From the NCBI GenBank assembly GCA_020638675.1, contig JACKID010000001.1, positions 682,001 to 746,000 of the forward strand: a stretch of 64,000 bases of DNA, written 5' to 3'. The notes under the pieces are model-generated. The model was given only the letters and a program-made list of their open reading frames with translations, ran no database searches and was not told the DNA's origin. Source of the stretch: Planctomycetota bacterium (GTDB lineage: Bacteria > Planctomycetota > UBA8742 > UBA2392). This document shows, piece after piece, positions 25,196 through 34,038 of this stretch; position 1 is the stretch's first letter, and each line of letters begins with the position of its first letter. A program made the position numbers and the translations under genes.

Positions 25196-25210
25196 CGCTG
25201 AGCCAAACGC

Positions 25211-25240
25211 AAACGACCCGGGCGAAAGCCCAGGTCGTTT
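25211..25240. terminator. Bidirectional terminator hairpin
   Basis: AAACGACC and GGTCGTTT arms enclose a GGGC/GCCC stem with a GAAA tetraloop. The A- and T-rich ends make it usable in both directions, between the convergent lipoprotein and thioredoxin genes. Confidence 0.85.
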
Positions 25241-25264
25241 CTGTGGGATTGTCTACAGGATCGA

Positions 25265-25588
25265 CTACGCCGACAGCTTGCTGAGCTTGTCGCGCAACGC
25301 GTTTTCCTGCAGCAAGCCGACGTGCTGGTCGACCATTTCGCCGTTCTTGAAGAAAACGAGCGTGGGCACGCCCATGATGCCGAATGCGCCGGCGACGTCG
25401 GGGTTCTTGTCAATGTCGCACTTGCCGATGCTGACCTTGCCAGCGAACTCCGTCGCGAGCTTGTCGACGATCGGGCCAAGCACCTGGCACGGACCGCACC
25501 ATGTCGCGGTGAAGTCAACCATCGAAACGCCCTGCTTGAAGTCGTCCAGGTTCGCGCCGGTGACTTCCTTGGTATTCGGTCCAGCCAT
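25265..25588 (-). CDS. trxA: Thioredoxin
   Basis: The 107-residue cytoplasmic thioredoxin has the active site WCGPC at residues 30-34, the cis-Pro segment GIMGVPTLVFFKNG and the normal one-domain length. It reduces protein disulfides using thioredoxin reductase, which is not in this window. The ATG at 25588 is followed by the usual short N-terminal strand. It is convergent with the lipoprotein gene and shares the hairpin terminator. Confidence 0.96.
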   Translation of the reverse strand: MAGPNTKEVTGANLDDFKQGVSMVDFTATWCGPCQVLGPIVDKLATEFAGKVSIGKCDIDKNPDVAGAFGIMGVPTLVFFKNGEMVDQHVGLLQENALRDKLSKLSA

Positions 25589-25701
25589 GATTCGTTCTCC
25601 GTAGTGCCCCAGGGGCGCCTTATCTCGCGCCTCTGCGCGTACGCCCCAATAACAACGGGCTATCTAGCATTATTCCGCGACCGGAAAAACCGGCAAGCGG
25701 A

Positions 25702-26784
25702 TTATCCCGCGCAGGCCAACATGTTGTCGAGCGCGGTCTTGGCGAATGCCTTCTCGGCCGGGTCTGGGGTCACCGGCTCCCATGTATCCAGGTTCTCAAG
25801 GCAATCGCGCAGGTCGCCTGTGCTGATCTTGAACATGTTCGGGCACAGGCTGCGTACCAGCGGGATGACCAGCCGGTCCGGGTACTCCACGCTGAGCCGG
25901 TGGATCATGTTCACTTCGGTGCCGATGGCGACCTTGTCGCCGGGCTTCATGGTGTTCTCGACGTAGTTCTGGATGAAGCCGGTGCTGCCGCTGAAGTCGG
26001 CCGCGGCTACCGTTTGCTCGGTGCACTCGGGGTGGACGATGACCTTGATGCCCTCATGCTCGGCGCGGACCTTCTCGATCATCTCGACGGAAAAGCGCGT
26101 GTGCACATGGCAGTAGCCTTTCCAGAGGATCACTTTGCTGTTGGCGATCTGCTCATCGCTCAGCCCGCCCTTCGGCAACTTCGGGTCCCACAAGACGATC
26201 TGGTCGCGCGCGATGCCGTACTTGTTAGCGGTGTTGCGGCCGAGATGCTCATCGGGGAAGAAGAAGATCTTCTCGCCTCGCTCGAAGCACCAGTCGAACA
26301 CCTTGCCCGCGTTGGAGGAGGTGCAGACGATCCCGCCCCGCTCGCCGCAGAAAGCCTTCAGGTCCAGGTCGCTGTTCATGTAGACGACCGGCACGACCTT
26401 GGCAGTCTCAACGACCTCGCCCAGTTCCTTCCAGCTCGTGCGCACCTGCGGCAGGTTGGCCATGTCGGCCATTGGGCAGCCGGCGTTGCGGTCGGGGTGA
26501 TAGACGATCTGGTCCTCACGGCAGAGAGTGGCCGCGCTGGTGACCATGAAGCGTACACCGCAGAACACGATGTCGCGGGCCTTGTCGGTGTGTGCGGCGG
26601 CCTTGCAAAGGTGGTAGCTGTCGCCGACCACATCGCCGCAGGCGTGCACACCCATTCGCTGGTAGTGGTGCGCCAGTATGATCAGTGAGTCGCCACGCTC
26701 GTTCTTGAGCTCGCGAATGCGTTCAATGTTCTCGGCTTCGTCTTCCTCAACCCGAATCGGGGAGGGCATCACAGTGCCGGCCAT
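25702..26784 (-). CDS. nadA: Quinolinate synthase NadA
   Basis: The 360-residue enzyme condenses iminoaspartate with dihydroxyacetone phosphate in NAD synthesis. The three cysteines expected to hold its 4Fe-4S cluster are in GCPMADM (residue 103), HPECTE and RSLCPNMF. The substrate motifs ILAHHYQ, GDSYHL and TSSNAGKV are present. A GAGGTGAGACC site precedes the ATG at 26784. NadB and NadC are not in the window. The gene appears to be a single unit 113 bp upstream of trxA on the same strand. Confidence 0.95.
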   Translation of the reverse strand: MAGTVMPSPIRVEEDEAENIERIRELKNERGDSLIILAHHYQRMGVHACGDVVGDSYHLCKAAAHTDKARDIVFCGVRFMVTSAATLCREDQIVYHPDRNAGCPMADMANLPQVRTSWKELGEVVETAKVVPVVYMNSDLDLKAFCGERGGIVCTSSNAGKVFDWCFERGEKIFFFPDEHLGRNTANKYGIARDQIVLWDPKLPKGGLSDEQIANSKVILWKGYCHVHTRFSVEMIEKVRAEHEGIKVIVHPECTEQTVAAADFSGSTGFIQNYVENTMKPGDKVAIGTEVNMIHRLSVEYPDRLVIPLVRSLCPNMFKISTGDLRDCLENLDTWEPVTPDPAEKAFAKTALDNMLACAG

Positions 26785-26911
26785 GGTCTCACCTCAGTGT
26801 CCAATCCACACTTACCTAACGCGTTCATTAGAGCATTATATGCCCGGAATTCACAGGCGGGCGCGGCGTGGGCCGGAATACAGGCAGCACGCGAGCGGTT
26901 AGAATCGCGCC

Positions 26912-28171
26912 ATGGTCCAGTACGCGTTCATGCTGATCGGCTTTCTGGTAACGGTGCTCAACCTGTTGCTGTTTTTGGCCGTTCGACGCCGCTTGAAGCT
27001 GGCCTTTGCGAAGAAGGGCGGGCTGATTGCCGCGATCGTCGCCGCGCCGTACTGGCTGCTGCTTCATCCGTCCATCCTGATGATGTTCGGCGGCGTGTCG
27101 GCGCTGATGGTGCTGCGCAACGACGCGCCGCAGGCGCTGCTGATCACCAGCATGACCTTCCAGATGGCCGCGTGGATCTACGGCGGCGTGCTGCTGATCA
27201 AGGGCACGCCCGGCGCGGTGATGGACGGCGTTCGCAGATTGCGCCGATTGCTCAGCAGCGAAAAGACCGGTACCGAGCCGGAGCAGGAGCTGGCCATCGA
27301 CGAGCGCCGCCGCGCGCTCGCCAAGGCCGGGCTGGCGCTGCCGGTCGCGATCAGCGCCACGGCCGCCGGGGGCGCGGTTGCCGCGCGGCAGACGCCGGTG
27401 GTCACGCGCCTGCGCCTCAAGGTGCCGCGCGAGATGACCAATCTGCATGGCGTGACAATCGCGCAGGTCAGCGACGTGCACGTCGGCAGCTACATGGGGC
27501 CGGAACGCCTGGACGAATTCCGCGACGCGATGAACGCGCTAAAGGCCGACTACCACGTGATGACCGGCGACCTGCTGGACAACCACATCAGCCAGATGGA
27601 GGAGGCCCAGCGCGTCCTGCGCGGGCTGAGCCCCAAGCGCCAGGTATTCATGTGCATGGGCAACCACGAGTACATCGTCGCGCGCGACAGCGACGTGGGG
27701 CAGATCATCAGCGGACTGCGCGAAACAGGCGCGCAATTGCTGATCGACGAGGCGCAGAAGATCAACGTCGGCGGCGACCACCTGTGGATGGGCGGCATCG
27801 ACTACCCGACCAGCCGCGGCATCCCCGGCGACAGGCGCACTCGGCGCGAAAGCCTGGAGCACACCATCGGACAGATGAGCGACGACGGCGCGCCGCGCAT
27901 CGTGCTGGCCCACCACCCGGCCAGTTTCTACGACGGGCGTGAAATGCAACTCGACCTGATGCTCAGCGGGCATACCCACGGCGGGCAGCTCGTGCTGGGG
28001 CGCATCGGCGACTACACGTTCAGCCCCGTGCTGCCGTTCGACCTGTACCACAACGGGCACTACGACTTTGAGGGGCGCCAGCTCTACGTGAACCGCGGCG
28101 CCGGGGGCTGGATGCCGGTGCGCATTAACTGCCCGCCCGAAATCACCTTGATCGAGCTGGTCAGCGCCTAG
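26912..28171 (+). CDS. Membrane-anchored metallophosphoesterase, paralog 1
   Basis: The 419-residue protein has about four hydrophobic helices in the first 115 residues, then a linker with ERRRALAKAG followed by a weakly hydrophobic stretch. A YkuE-type calcineurin domain completes it. Metal motifs are QVSDVHVGS, TGDLLDN, GNHEY, LAHHP and SGHTHGGQ, ending in the conserved NCPPEITLIEL. The twin-Arg-like patch before the second hydrophobic region occurs in the same place in the paralogs at 29384 and 30701. The phosphoesterase domain probably lies outside the cytoplasmic membrane. Related proteins act on phospholipid or UDP-sugar phosphodiesters, but the substrate here is unknown. Confidence 0.85.
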   Translation: MVQYAFMLIGFLVTVLNLLLFLAVRRRLKLAFAKKGGLIAAIVAAPYWLLLHPSILMMFGGVSALMVLRNDAPQALLITSMTFQMAAWIYGGVLLIKGTPGAVMDGVRRLRRLLSSEKTGTEPEQELAIDERRRALAKAGLALPVAISATAAGGAVAARQTPVVTRLRLKVPREMTNLHGVTIAQVSDVHVGSYMGPERLDEFRDAMNALKADYHVMTGDLLDNHISQMEEAQRVLRGLSPKRQVFMCMGNHEYIVARDSDVGQIISGLRETGAQLLIDEAQKINVGGDHLWMGGIDYPTSRGIPGDRRTRRESLEHTIGQMSDDGAPRIVLAHHPASFYDGREMQLDLMLSGHTHGGQLVLGRIGDYTFSPVLPFDLYHNGHYDFEGRQLYVNRGAGGWMPVRINCPPEITLIELVSA

Positions 28172-28179
28172 GAAGTACA

Positions 28180-28206
28180 GCTCCCGCGCCAATGGGCGCG
28201 GGAGCC
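28180..28206. terminator. Terminator-like hairpin between convergent genes
   Basis: CTCCCGCGCC, AATG and GGCGCGGGAG form a perfect 10-bp hairpin between the stops of paralog 1 and the next minus-strand gene. No T-run follows, so it may act as a Rho-assisted terminator or an RNA end protector. Confidence 0.6.
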
Positions 28207-28220
28207 GTACCACGGGCCAG

Positions 28221-28808
28221 CTACTTCTCCTGACGCTTGAATGCCACGTATGGCTCGTCCTTGTGGTCACCACCCACGAATAGCAAGTCGTTGTCACCGT
28301 CAGGGTCGCGAACGAATGACACCCGGACGCTTTCCCAGTCCGTCTTTTCGCCGTCGGACTCCAGCACCAACAGCACCGGCTCGCCCCACATGCAGACCTG
28401 GGCGAAGTCCACTTCGTCCTTACGCTCCCCACGTTTGATGATGAGTCGCCCGGTGCAGAACACGCCCTGCGCTGCCCGCCGAATGAAACCGGCCTCTTCG
28501 CCTTCGCTGTCACCGGCTTTCTTGACGGCGGCTTCGAGCGCCTTCTTGATGCGCCCTTTCGAATCTTCGTCGGACTTGAACTCGAGGACCATTCCGTCCT
28601 TTGGAACCTCATGGGCGGTGCGCTTCGTGAGGTCGTCGTCCATCACCCATGTGCCCCAGATTTCCTTTCCCAACGTGTTTTCTTCGGTGTCGACAAAGGT
28701 GACCGACTCCGGCTCGGAGGCGTCTTGTCCGCTGGCGATTCCTCCAATCGCCACAACCCCGGCAGCCAAAGCCAGGACGATGGCGGAAGCCCAGATGCGT
28801 GTGTGCAT
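28221..28808 (-). CDS. Secreted protein of unknown function
   Basis: The 195-residue product starts with a signal peptide (MHTRIWASAIVLALAAGVVA, cleavage near GIASGQD). An AAGGAGAG site precedes the ATG at 28808. The mature protein is acidic and beta-rich, with segments GTWVMDD, MVLEFKSDED, GRLIIKRGE and VSFVRDPDGDNDLLFVGG. This layout is common in small planctomycete proteins of the TIGR03067-like type (a lipocalin-like sheet), but I cannot confirm that. It sits between two of the phosphoesterase paralogs on the opposite strand. Confidence 0.75.
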   Translation of the reverse strand: MHTRIWASAIVLALAAGVVAIGGIASGQDASEPESVTFVDTEENTLGKEIWGTWVMDDDLTKRTAHEVPKDGMVLEFKSDEDSKGRIKKALEAAVKKAGDSEGEEAGFIRRAAQGVFCTGRLIIKRGERKDEVDFAQVCMWGEPVLLVLESDGEKTDWESVRVSFVRDPDGDNDLLFVGGDHKDEPYVAFKRQEK

Positions 28809-29383
28809 ATTCTCTCCTTTGCGTTGCAGAAGTACCGACCCGAAGAATCCGAAGCGCCCAATTATCGGCTAGTGTCGAGCGACTTGGCGAGGGCTAAGTG
28901 CTGCCAGCGCTTGCGAACCTCTAACCCAAGTCCCACACCGGCTTACTGACACACCCACTTCGTCTTAACAAATGCGCGCTATGGTTCTCCCGGCTGACAA
29001 GGGAACCAACCAACCGGTGCTGACACCGCTGCGATCCGCCTCACCGCCTTTGCGAGGAAGACTCCTCGACGGCCGCCAACCCGCTATTCGAACTGTTCAC
29101 GCGCGCCACTTCGGCGCGCGCCTCTGCTTCTATGGAGCATCCATGGACCTGCATCACCGCGAAAAGCGGACGACGCGGCTCAGCGCCGTGCTCAATCGCA
29201 TTCTCATTCATTCGCCGGGTTCGAGTCTGTTTCTAGGGGTTCGACCGCTGCCGCCTGTTGCACGGAGGCGGACCTGATGCGCTGTCGCTCAACCTGCCGA
29301 CGCAGCTCACATCTTCGCCCGCGCAGCACTGTCGTTCGCAAGACTCGCTGGCGCGACCCCAAGATCGTTCGCCGGAGGACCAC
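28809..29383. other. Gene-free interval (575 bp) upstream of phosphoesterase paralog 2
   Basis: No coding frame with a ribosome binding site or protein-like composition is visible. The only structure seen is a hairpin GCGCGCC/GGCGCGC with loop ACTTC at about 29104-29122. The interval probably holds the promoters of the secreted-protein gene (minus) and of paralogs 2-3 (plus). Confidence 0.5.
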
Positions 29384-30673
29384 ATGAGCGCCCCACAGTG
29401 GATCCAGCAGGCCGAGGGTTGGTGCGCTTCCGTTGAGAACTCAACCTTGGGCGTCATGTTCATTGGGGCGTTGGTTACGGCCGGAAACGTGCTGGTGTTT
29501 CGCCCGCTGATGAATCGGCTGAGGCATGCGTTTCCTCAAGGCGTTGGGCTTCGCTGGCTTGTGGGCGTCCTGTTCTGGGTGTTGCTGTCGCCGATGATTG
29601 CAATGGCGATCGGCGGCACCGCCGCTGCGCACTTGTTCCACAATGTGGTCCCTACGCCCCTGGCTGTTGCGGGGATGGCCTTCCAGTTCGCGGTCTGGGT
29701 CTACGGCGGTGTGTTGCTGCTGGTTGGCGTGCCGGGGCGGGTCGTGAACGTCCTGCGCCGTGTTGTGGACCCACCTGCGCTACCGCTCGAGCACGAGCTG
29801 GCTGATGCGCAACGCCGCGACCTGCTGCGCAAGGCCGCCATCGGGATGCCGGCGATCATCGTGACTGCCGCGGCGGCCGGGGGCGTTGCGAGCCAGTTGC
29901 CGCCGGTGATCCGGCGGGCGCGGCAGCCTGTACGCCCGGATTTCGGGCACCTGCGCGGGTTCACGTTCGCCCAGTTCAGCGACGTGCACATCGGCAGCTA
30001 CCTTGAACGCGACCGCCTGTCCGAGATCGCTGGCATCATCAACGCGCACCGCCCGGACATGGTGGTCTGCACCGGCGACCTGATCGACAACGACCTCGAG
30101 CAGCTCGAGCAGGGCACCAAGCTGCTGCGCGCGCTCACGGCGCCGCACGGAGTCTACATGTGCATGGGGAACCACGAGTACATCGCCGCGCAAGGCGACG
30201 AGGCCGGCGTGCGCAAGGCGTACAAGGATGCGGGCGCGACCATGCTGGTCGACGAGGCACATCGGATTGATGTCGGTGCGTCACACTTCTGGCTGGGCGG
30301 CACGGACTTCCCGGGCGTGTCCGGTGGCGCTCTTGGAGATCGCCCGACGACGCGCCAGAGCATGGACGCCGTGCTGCGCGAGATGGACGACGACGGCGCG
30401 CCGCGCATCGTGCTGGCGCACCACCCCAAGACATTCTTCGAGGCGCGCGAGCGGCAGATTGACTTGATGCTCAGCGGTCACACCCACGGTGGGCAAATCA
30501 GCCTCGGGCGCATCGAGGACTGCGAGCTGACGCCCAACCTGCCGTTCGAGTTCTACCACAAGGGACTGTACGGATCTCAGGGCCGTCGCCTGTACGTGAA
30601 CAGCGGCATCGGAAGCTGGCTGCCGGTGCGTCTCAACTGCCCGCCGGAAATCACCCTGATCGAATTGGTCTGA
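29384..30673 (+). CDS. Membrane-anchored metallophosphoesterase, paralog 2
   Basis: The 429-residue protein has the same layout as paralog 1. It has several N-terminal hydrophobic helices, an AQRRDLLRKAA patch followed by a short hydrophobic segment near residue 145, and then the calcineurin domain (QFSDVHIGS, TGDLIDN, GNHEY, LAHHP, SGHTHGGQ, NCPPEITLIEL). I start it at ATG 29384, after a GGAGGA site, not at the longer frame from 29258, which adds 42 low-complexity residues. Paralog 3 starts 27 bp downstream, so the two form an operon. Confidence 0.87.
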   Translation: MSAPQWIQQAEGWCASVENSTLGVMFIGALVTAGNVLVFRPLMNRLRHAFPQGVGLRWLVGVLFWVLLSPMIAMAIGGTAAAHLFHNVVPTPLAVAGMAFQFAVWVYGGVLLLVGVPGRVVNVLRRVVDPPALPLEHELADAQRRDLLRKAAIGMPAIIVTAAAAGGVASQLPPVIRRARQPVRPDFGHLRGFTFAQFSDVHIGSYLERDRLSEIAGIINAHRPDMVVCTGDLIDNDLEQLEQGTKLLRALTAPHGVYMCMGNHEYIAAQGDEAGVRKAYKDAGATMLVDEAHRIDVGASHFWLGGTDFPGVSGGALGDRPTTRQSMDAVLREMDDDGAPRIVLAHHPKTFFEARERQIDLMLSGHTHGGQISLGRIEDCELTPNLPFEFYHKGLYGSQGRRLYVNSGIGSWLPVRLNCPPEITLIELV

Positions 30674-30700
30674 CGCCGGCAGGCCTCGTATCATGGGCCC

Positions 30701-31852
30701 ATGCGGCTACTGCTGATTCTGCTGGCGATCAACGGGCTTATTTTCTGGGGCCTCTGGGCCCGCGTCTCGGCGGTGTTTCCCAGGCGCAAACTTCTCGCCC
30801 GTGTCGTGCTGTCAGCTGTGTACTGGCTGTTGTTGATTCCGACCTTCCTGCTGCCGTTCTGGCCGGACGCGCCCTTGTGGCTTTCGTTGCCGAGTATGAC
30901 TTGGCAGTTCGCGATGCTCTGTTTCGGCATCTGGATCATTGTCTTCAGCTTTCCCTGGCAGGTCGCGAGGCAGGTACGTGCAAGGCTCAAAGCTGCTGAC
31001 ACCGTGGATGAACGCCGCCGTGAATTGCTCAAGCGTGCCGCGCTGGTTCCGCCTGCGGTGCTGGTTGCGGGGTCGATTGCCGGCGCGACCGGTGCGATGG
31101 CTGATCCGGTCGTGCGCATGATTTCACAGCCGACGCCCAAGGACATGACCAGCCTGCACGGGCTGCGCATTGTCCAGTTCAGCGACGTGCACATTGGGCG
31201 CTTCATGCGCCCCGAGCATCTCAAGGAGATCGTCGCCGCAGTGAACGCGCTGAACGCAGATATCGTGGTCTGTACCGGAGACCTGCTGGACCATGACATG
31301 GAGCAGCTTGAAGACGCCCAGATGATGCTACGCGGCGTGAAGCACCGGCACGGGCTATTCATGTGCCTTGGGAATCATGAGTACTACGCGGCCGGGCAGA
31401 AGTTTGACCAGTTGATTGCCGGAGTCAACGAAACTGGCTGTGTCATGCTGCGCGACGAGCACCGCCGGGTGGACTTCGGCGGCGACCATCTCTGGATGCT
31501 CGGGGTGGATTACCCGGGGCGCCGCCAGCCTGCCGCCAGTTTCGACGAAGCACTGAAGGACGTTGCGGACGACGGCGCCCCGCGCATCGTCCTTGCGCAC
31601 AATCCCAGCAGCTTCTGGGAAGGGCGTACGCGCCAGATCGATCTGCAGCTCAGCGGCCATACGCACGGCGGGCAAGTGAGCCTCGGGAGGGTCGGGCAAT
31701 ATGAGCTGTCACCTGTGCTGCCCTTTGAGCTGTACCACGCTGGTGAATACGAACACGACGGGCGCAAACTCTACGTCAACAGCGGCACGGGACAATGGAT
31801 GCCGATCCGTGTGAACTGCCCGCCGGAAATTACGGTGATTGAATTGGTGTAG
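30701..31852 (+). CDS. Membrane-anchored metallophosphoesterase, paralog 3
   Basis: This is the shortest copy (383 residues), because the N-terminal membrane part has fewer residues before the ERRRELLKRAAL patch (near residue 103). The second hydrophobic stretch VLVAGSIAGATG and the complete catalytic domain (QFSDVHIGR, TGDLLDH, GNHEY, LAHNP, SGHTHGGQ, NCPPEITVIEL) follow. LAHNP replaces LAHHP of the other copies, a change next to a metal-binding His. The ATG at 30701 is the first codon after the ATGGGCCC sequence. A HAD phosphatase follows 42 bp downstream. Confidence 0.87.
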   Translation: MRLLLILLAINGLIFWGLWARVSAVFPRRKLLARVVLSAVYWLLLIPTFLLPFWPDAPLWLSLPSMTWQFAMLCFGIWIIVFSFPWQVARQVRARLKAADTVDERRRELLKRAALVPPAVLVAGSIAGATGAMADPVVRMISQPTPKDMTSLHGLRIVQFSDVHIGRFMRPEHLKEIVAAVNALNADIVVCTGDLLDHDMEQLEDAQMMLRGVKHRHGLFMCLGNHEYYAAGQKFDQLIAGVNETGCVMLRDEHRRVDFGGDHLWMLGVDYPGRRQPAASFDEALKDVADDGAPRIVLAHNPSSFWEGRTRQIDLQLSGHTHGGQVSLGRVGQYELSPVLPFELYHAGEYEHDGRKLYVNSGTGQWMPIRVNCPPEITVIELV

Positions 31853-31894
31853 CCACGACCTCGCAGGTGGCGCGCGGATTCCTACGATCCCCGC

Positions 31895-32575
31895 ATGGCA
31901 TTTCCCTGGATGGGCAAGCAACTCGACTGCGTGGCGTTCGACATGGACGGTACGCTGCTGAACTCGGGCGAATTTGGCGCGCGGGCGATCCGGTTGGCGT
32001 TCGAAAGCATGATGGCCGCGGGCGAGCTGCCGGGCCTGGATGCACCGCCAACGGAGGACGCGATCCGCGCGCAGATCGGTAAACCGCCTTACGTCTTCTA
32101 TGCCGAGTTGCTGCCTGAGCCGCTGAAACACAAGGCGATGGACCTGCACCGCGCCGCGAGCGCAAATGAAAAGCAGTTCCTGAACGACGGCAGCGGAAAG
32201 CTGTTCGATGGTGGCCGCGACGTGCTCGTGGAGCTCAAGGGTCGCGGGCTAAAGCTGTTGCTGGTAAGCAACTGCAGCCAGGACTATCTGGACGCGGTCG
32301 TCGAGACCTTCGTGTTGGACGAGCTGCTCGATTTCCGAGCCGCGGCCGGGCGTAGCCAGGACGTCAGCAAGCCCGGTGAACTCCAGCGTGGCCTGAACGA
32401 ACTGGGCCTGAAGACTGGCATCATGGTGGGCGACCGAGTCCACGATGGTGACGCCGCCAAAGCCTGCGGGCTGTGGTTTATCGGCTGCACCTACGGCTAC
32501 GGCCCGCGCACAGAGCTATCTTCCGCAGACGCACTTGTAGATGACATTCGCCAACTACCGCCGCTGCTCGCCTGA
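31895..32575 (+). CDS. HAD-superfamily hydrolase (phosphoglycolate phosphatase-like)
   Basis: The 226-residue cytoplasmic enzyme has the four HAD motifs: DMDGTLLNS with the nucleophile Asp near residue 16, LVSNCS, a Lys in DVSKPGEL, and GDRVHDGDAA. A helical cap lies between motifs I and II, as in phosphoglycolate phosphatases and beta-phosphoglucomutases. The physiological substrate is unknown. It follows the phosphoesterase paralogs closely and may belong to their transcript, which would suit a phosphate-recycling role, but that is inference. Confidence 0.85.
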   Translation: MAFPWMGKQLDCVAFDMDGTLLNSGEFGARAIRLAFESMMAAGELPGLDAPPTEDAIRAQIGKPPYVFYAELLPEPLKHKAMDLHRAASANEKQFLNDGSGKLFDGGRDVLVELKGRGLKLLLVSNCSQDYLDAVVETFVLDELLDFRAAAGRSQDVSKPGELQRGLNELGLKTGIMVGDRVHDGDAAKACGLWFIGCTYGYGPRTELSSADALVDDIRQLPPLLA

Positions 32576-32600
32576 CCGAATTCCGTGTGCACCAAGCCAA

Positions 32601-32828
32601 CTACCGGGCACGCGCTCGCATCACATCGCCGATTTCGCCCCAGGTCATGAAGATCATCAGCACGATCAGCACACCCCCGGGTACGGCTAGCCAAACGACA
32701 TTGTCCCCAAGTTGGCTCTGGAACAGGAACGCCGCGGCAGCCGGTGATCCCGCGATCGCCCAGCGCAGCCATAGCGCGAGTCCGTTCCAGCGTGAACGCA
32801 GACTGTGTTTGTTCTGGCGTGAGTTCAT
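32601..32828 (-). CDS. Small membrane protein
   Basis: The 75-residue frame encodes a basic N-terminus (MNSRQNKHSLRSRW) and two hydrophobic helices (about residues 18-36 and 44-62), followed by a charged end. That is a reasonable inner-membrane protein. It is convergent with the HAD gene and lies 95 bp beyond the YjbQ gene on the same strand. No family is recognised, and no strong ribosome binding site was seen, so it may be spurious. Confidence 0.45.
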   Translation of the reverse strand: MNSRQNKHSLRSRWNGLALWLRWAIAGSPAAAAFLFQSQLGDNVVWLAVPGGVLIVLMIFMTWGEIGDVMRARAR

Positions 32829-32923
32829 GCCTCAGTCTCCAGGTCACCCTGAGGTCATTGTCGCCGGACTCAGTTTCGAAACGCGACTACGGTCGGTGCA
32901 CTGGTTTGTAGCGGGCTGACTGC

Positions 32924-33397
32924 CTATTCGCCCATCACCTTGATCACCACGCGCTTGCGGCGCTTGCCGTCGAACTCCGCATAGTAGATCTGTTGCCAGG
33001 TGCCCAAGTCGAGGCGTCCATCAGTGATTGGCACCATCACCTGGTGGTGCACCAAGATGCTCTTCAGGTGGCTGTCGCCGTTGTCTTCGCCGGTGCGATG
33101 GTGTTTGTACTCGTGGCGCACGGCCTGCACGGGGCCCTCCTCGCCTTCCTTGGGCCACTTGATTTCGGGATAGGCGCCGTAGGGCGTCAGGCTTTCCAGC
33201 CAGTGATCGATGTCGTCCAGCAGCCCGTCTTCAGCGTCGTTGACCCATACGCCTGCTGTAATGTGCATGGCCGAAACGAGCACCATGCCCTCGCGGACGC
33301 CTGATTCCTGCACGGCGTGCTCGACCTTGTCGGTAATCCGGACGTACTCACGCTTGTTGCGTGTGTTGAAGTAAAGGTAGTCGGTGTAGGTTTTCAT
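32924..33397 (-). CDS. YjbQ family protein (UPF0047)
   Basis: The 157-residue protein shows the family pattern: LYFNTRNKREYVRIT near the start, MHITAGVWVNDAE in the middle, a His-rich segment around HEYKHHRTGEDNGDSHL, and LGTWQQIYYAEFDG at the end. YjbQ proteins form trimers, and some have been reported with weak thiamine phosphate synthase activity; the true role is not settled. A purine-rich leader precedes the ATG at 33397. The gene is divergent from the Rrf2 regulator, so a shared control region is possible. Confidence 0.88.
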   Translation of the reverse strand: MKTYTDYLYFNTRNKREYVRITDKVEHAVQESGVREGMVLVSAMHITAGVWVNDAEDGLLDDIDHWLESLTPYGAYPEIKWPKEGEEGPVQAVRHEYKHHRTGEDNGDSHLKSILVHHQVMVPITDGRLDLGTWQQIYYAEFDGKRRKRVVIKVMGE

Positions 33398-33485
33398 TCC
33401 TTCCCTTTGCTTGACACCCGCCGGGCGCGCAAGTGTACTGAATGAGACCTATCAAGTCCGCTATTTCGCGGGCATCGGAGTCGGT

Positions 33486-33917
33486 GTGATCTTCAGCAGA
33501 AAAAGTGACTACGGGCTGCGCGCGTTGATGTACCTGTCCGACCGGCGCGCCAAAGGACCCGTGACCCTGACGGAGATCGCTGAAAAACTGATGATCCCCA
33601 AGGCCTTCCTGTCGAAGATCCTGCAGCAGCTTGCCAAGAAGGGTGTGGTGCGCAGCCTGAAGGGTCCGAGCGGCGGCTTCGTGCTTGCCGTTGAGCCTTC
33701 GGAGATCACGCTTCAGGAAATCCTGACCGAGATCGATGGGCCCACGCGCGTCTTCGAGTGCTTCGCGACTGAGTCAGACTGCACACTCTACGGCGATTGC
33801 CTGATGCGCGAAGTGTTTGGCGAAGTCGAGGACCAGATCGGCAAAGTGCTGGCCGGCTACACGCTGGCGGACTTTCATCTCACTCCGCGCGCGTCGGAAT
33901 CACCTGCCAAGGCGTAA
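33486..33917 (+). CDS. Rrf2 family transcriptional regulator
   Basis: The 143-residue protein starts at GTG 33486, 6 nt after GGAG, giving MIFSRKSDYGLRALMYL. A winged helix-turn-helix follows (KAFLSKILQQLAKKGVVRSL), then a segment with three cysteines (CFATESDCTLYGDC, near residues 96-109). This triad is the usual iron-sulfur site of Rrf2 regulators such as IscR and NsrR. It likely senses redox or Fe-S status. It is divergent from the YjbQ gene and lies 121 bp upstream of glutamate dehydrogenase, so either could be a target. Confidence 0.9.
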   Translation: MIFSRKSDYGLRALMYLSDRRAKGPVTLTEIAEKLMIPKAFLSKILQQLAKKGVVRSLKGPSGGFVLAVEPSEITLQEILTEIDGPTRVFECFATESDCTLYGDCLMREVFGEVEDQIGKVLAGYTLADFHLTPRASESPAKA

Positions 33918-34038
33918 CTCCCCCATTTGCGCCCGCAACTTATAAAAGGCATAGTCCGCGCCAATGAGGCTCCCGCAGCGGGTGCAGTCGCACCTTACGG
34001 AGCCGACGCACCACGGGTTGGGCACGTCAGGACATTAC

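Noticed and set aside
28972..29277. Plus-strand 101-codon frame upstream of paralog 2
   Set aside because: Composition is Arg/Pro-rich and antisense-like, and there is no ribosome binding site.
29258..29383. Longer N-terminus for phosphoesterase paralog 2
   Set aside because: The added residues are low-complexity, while the ATG at 29384 has a GGAGGA site and matches the other paralogs.
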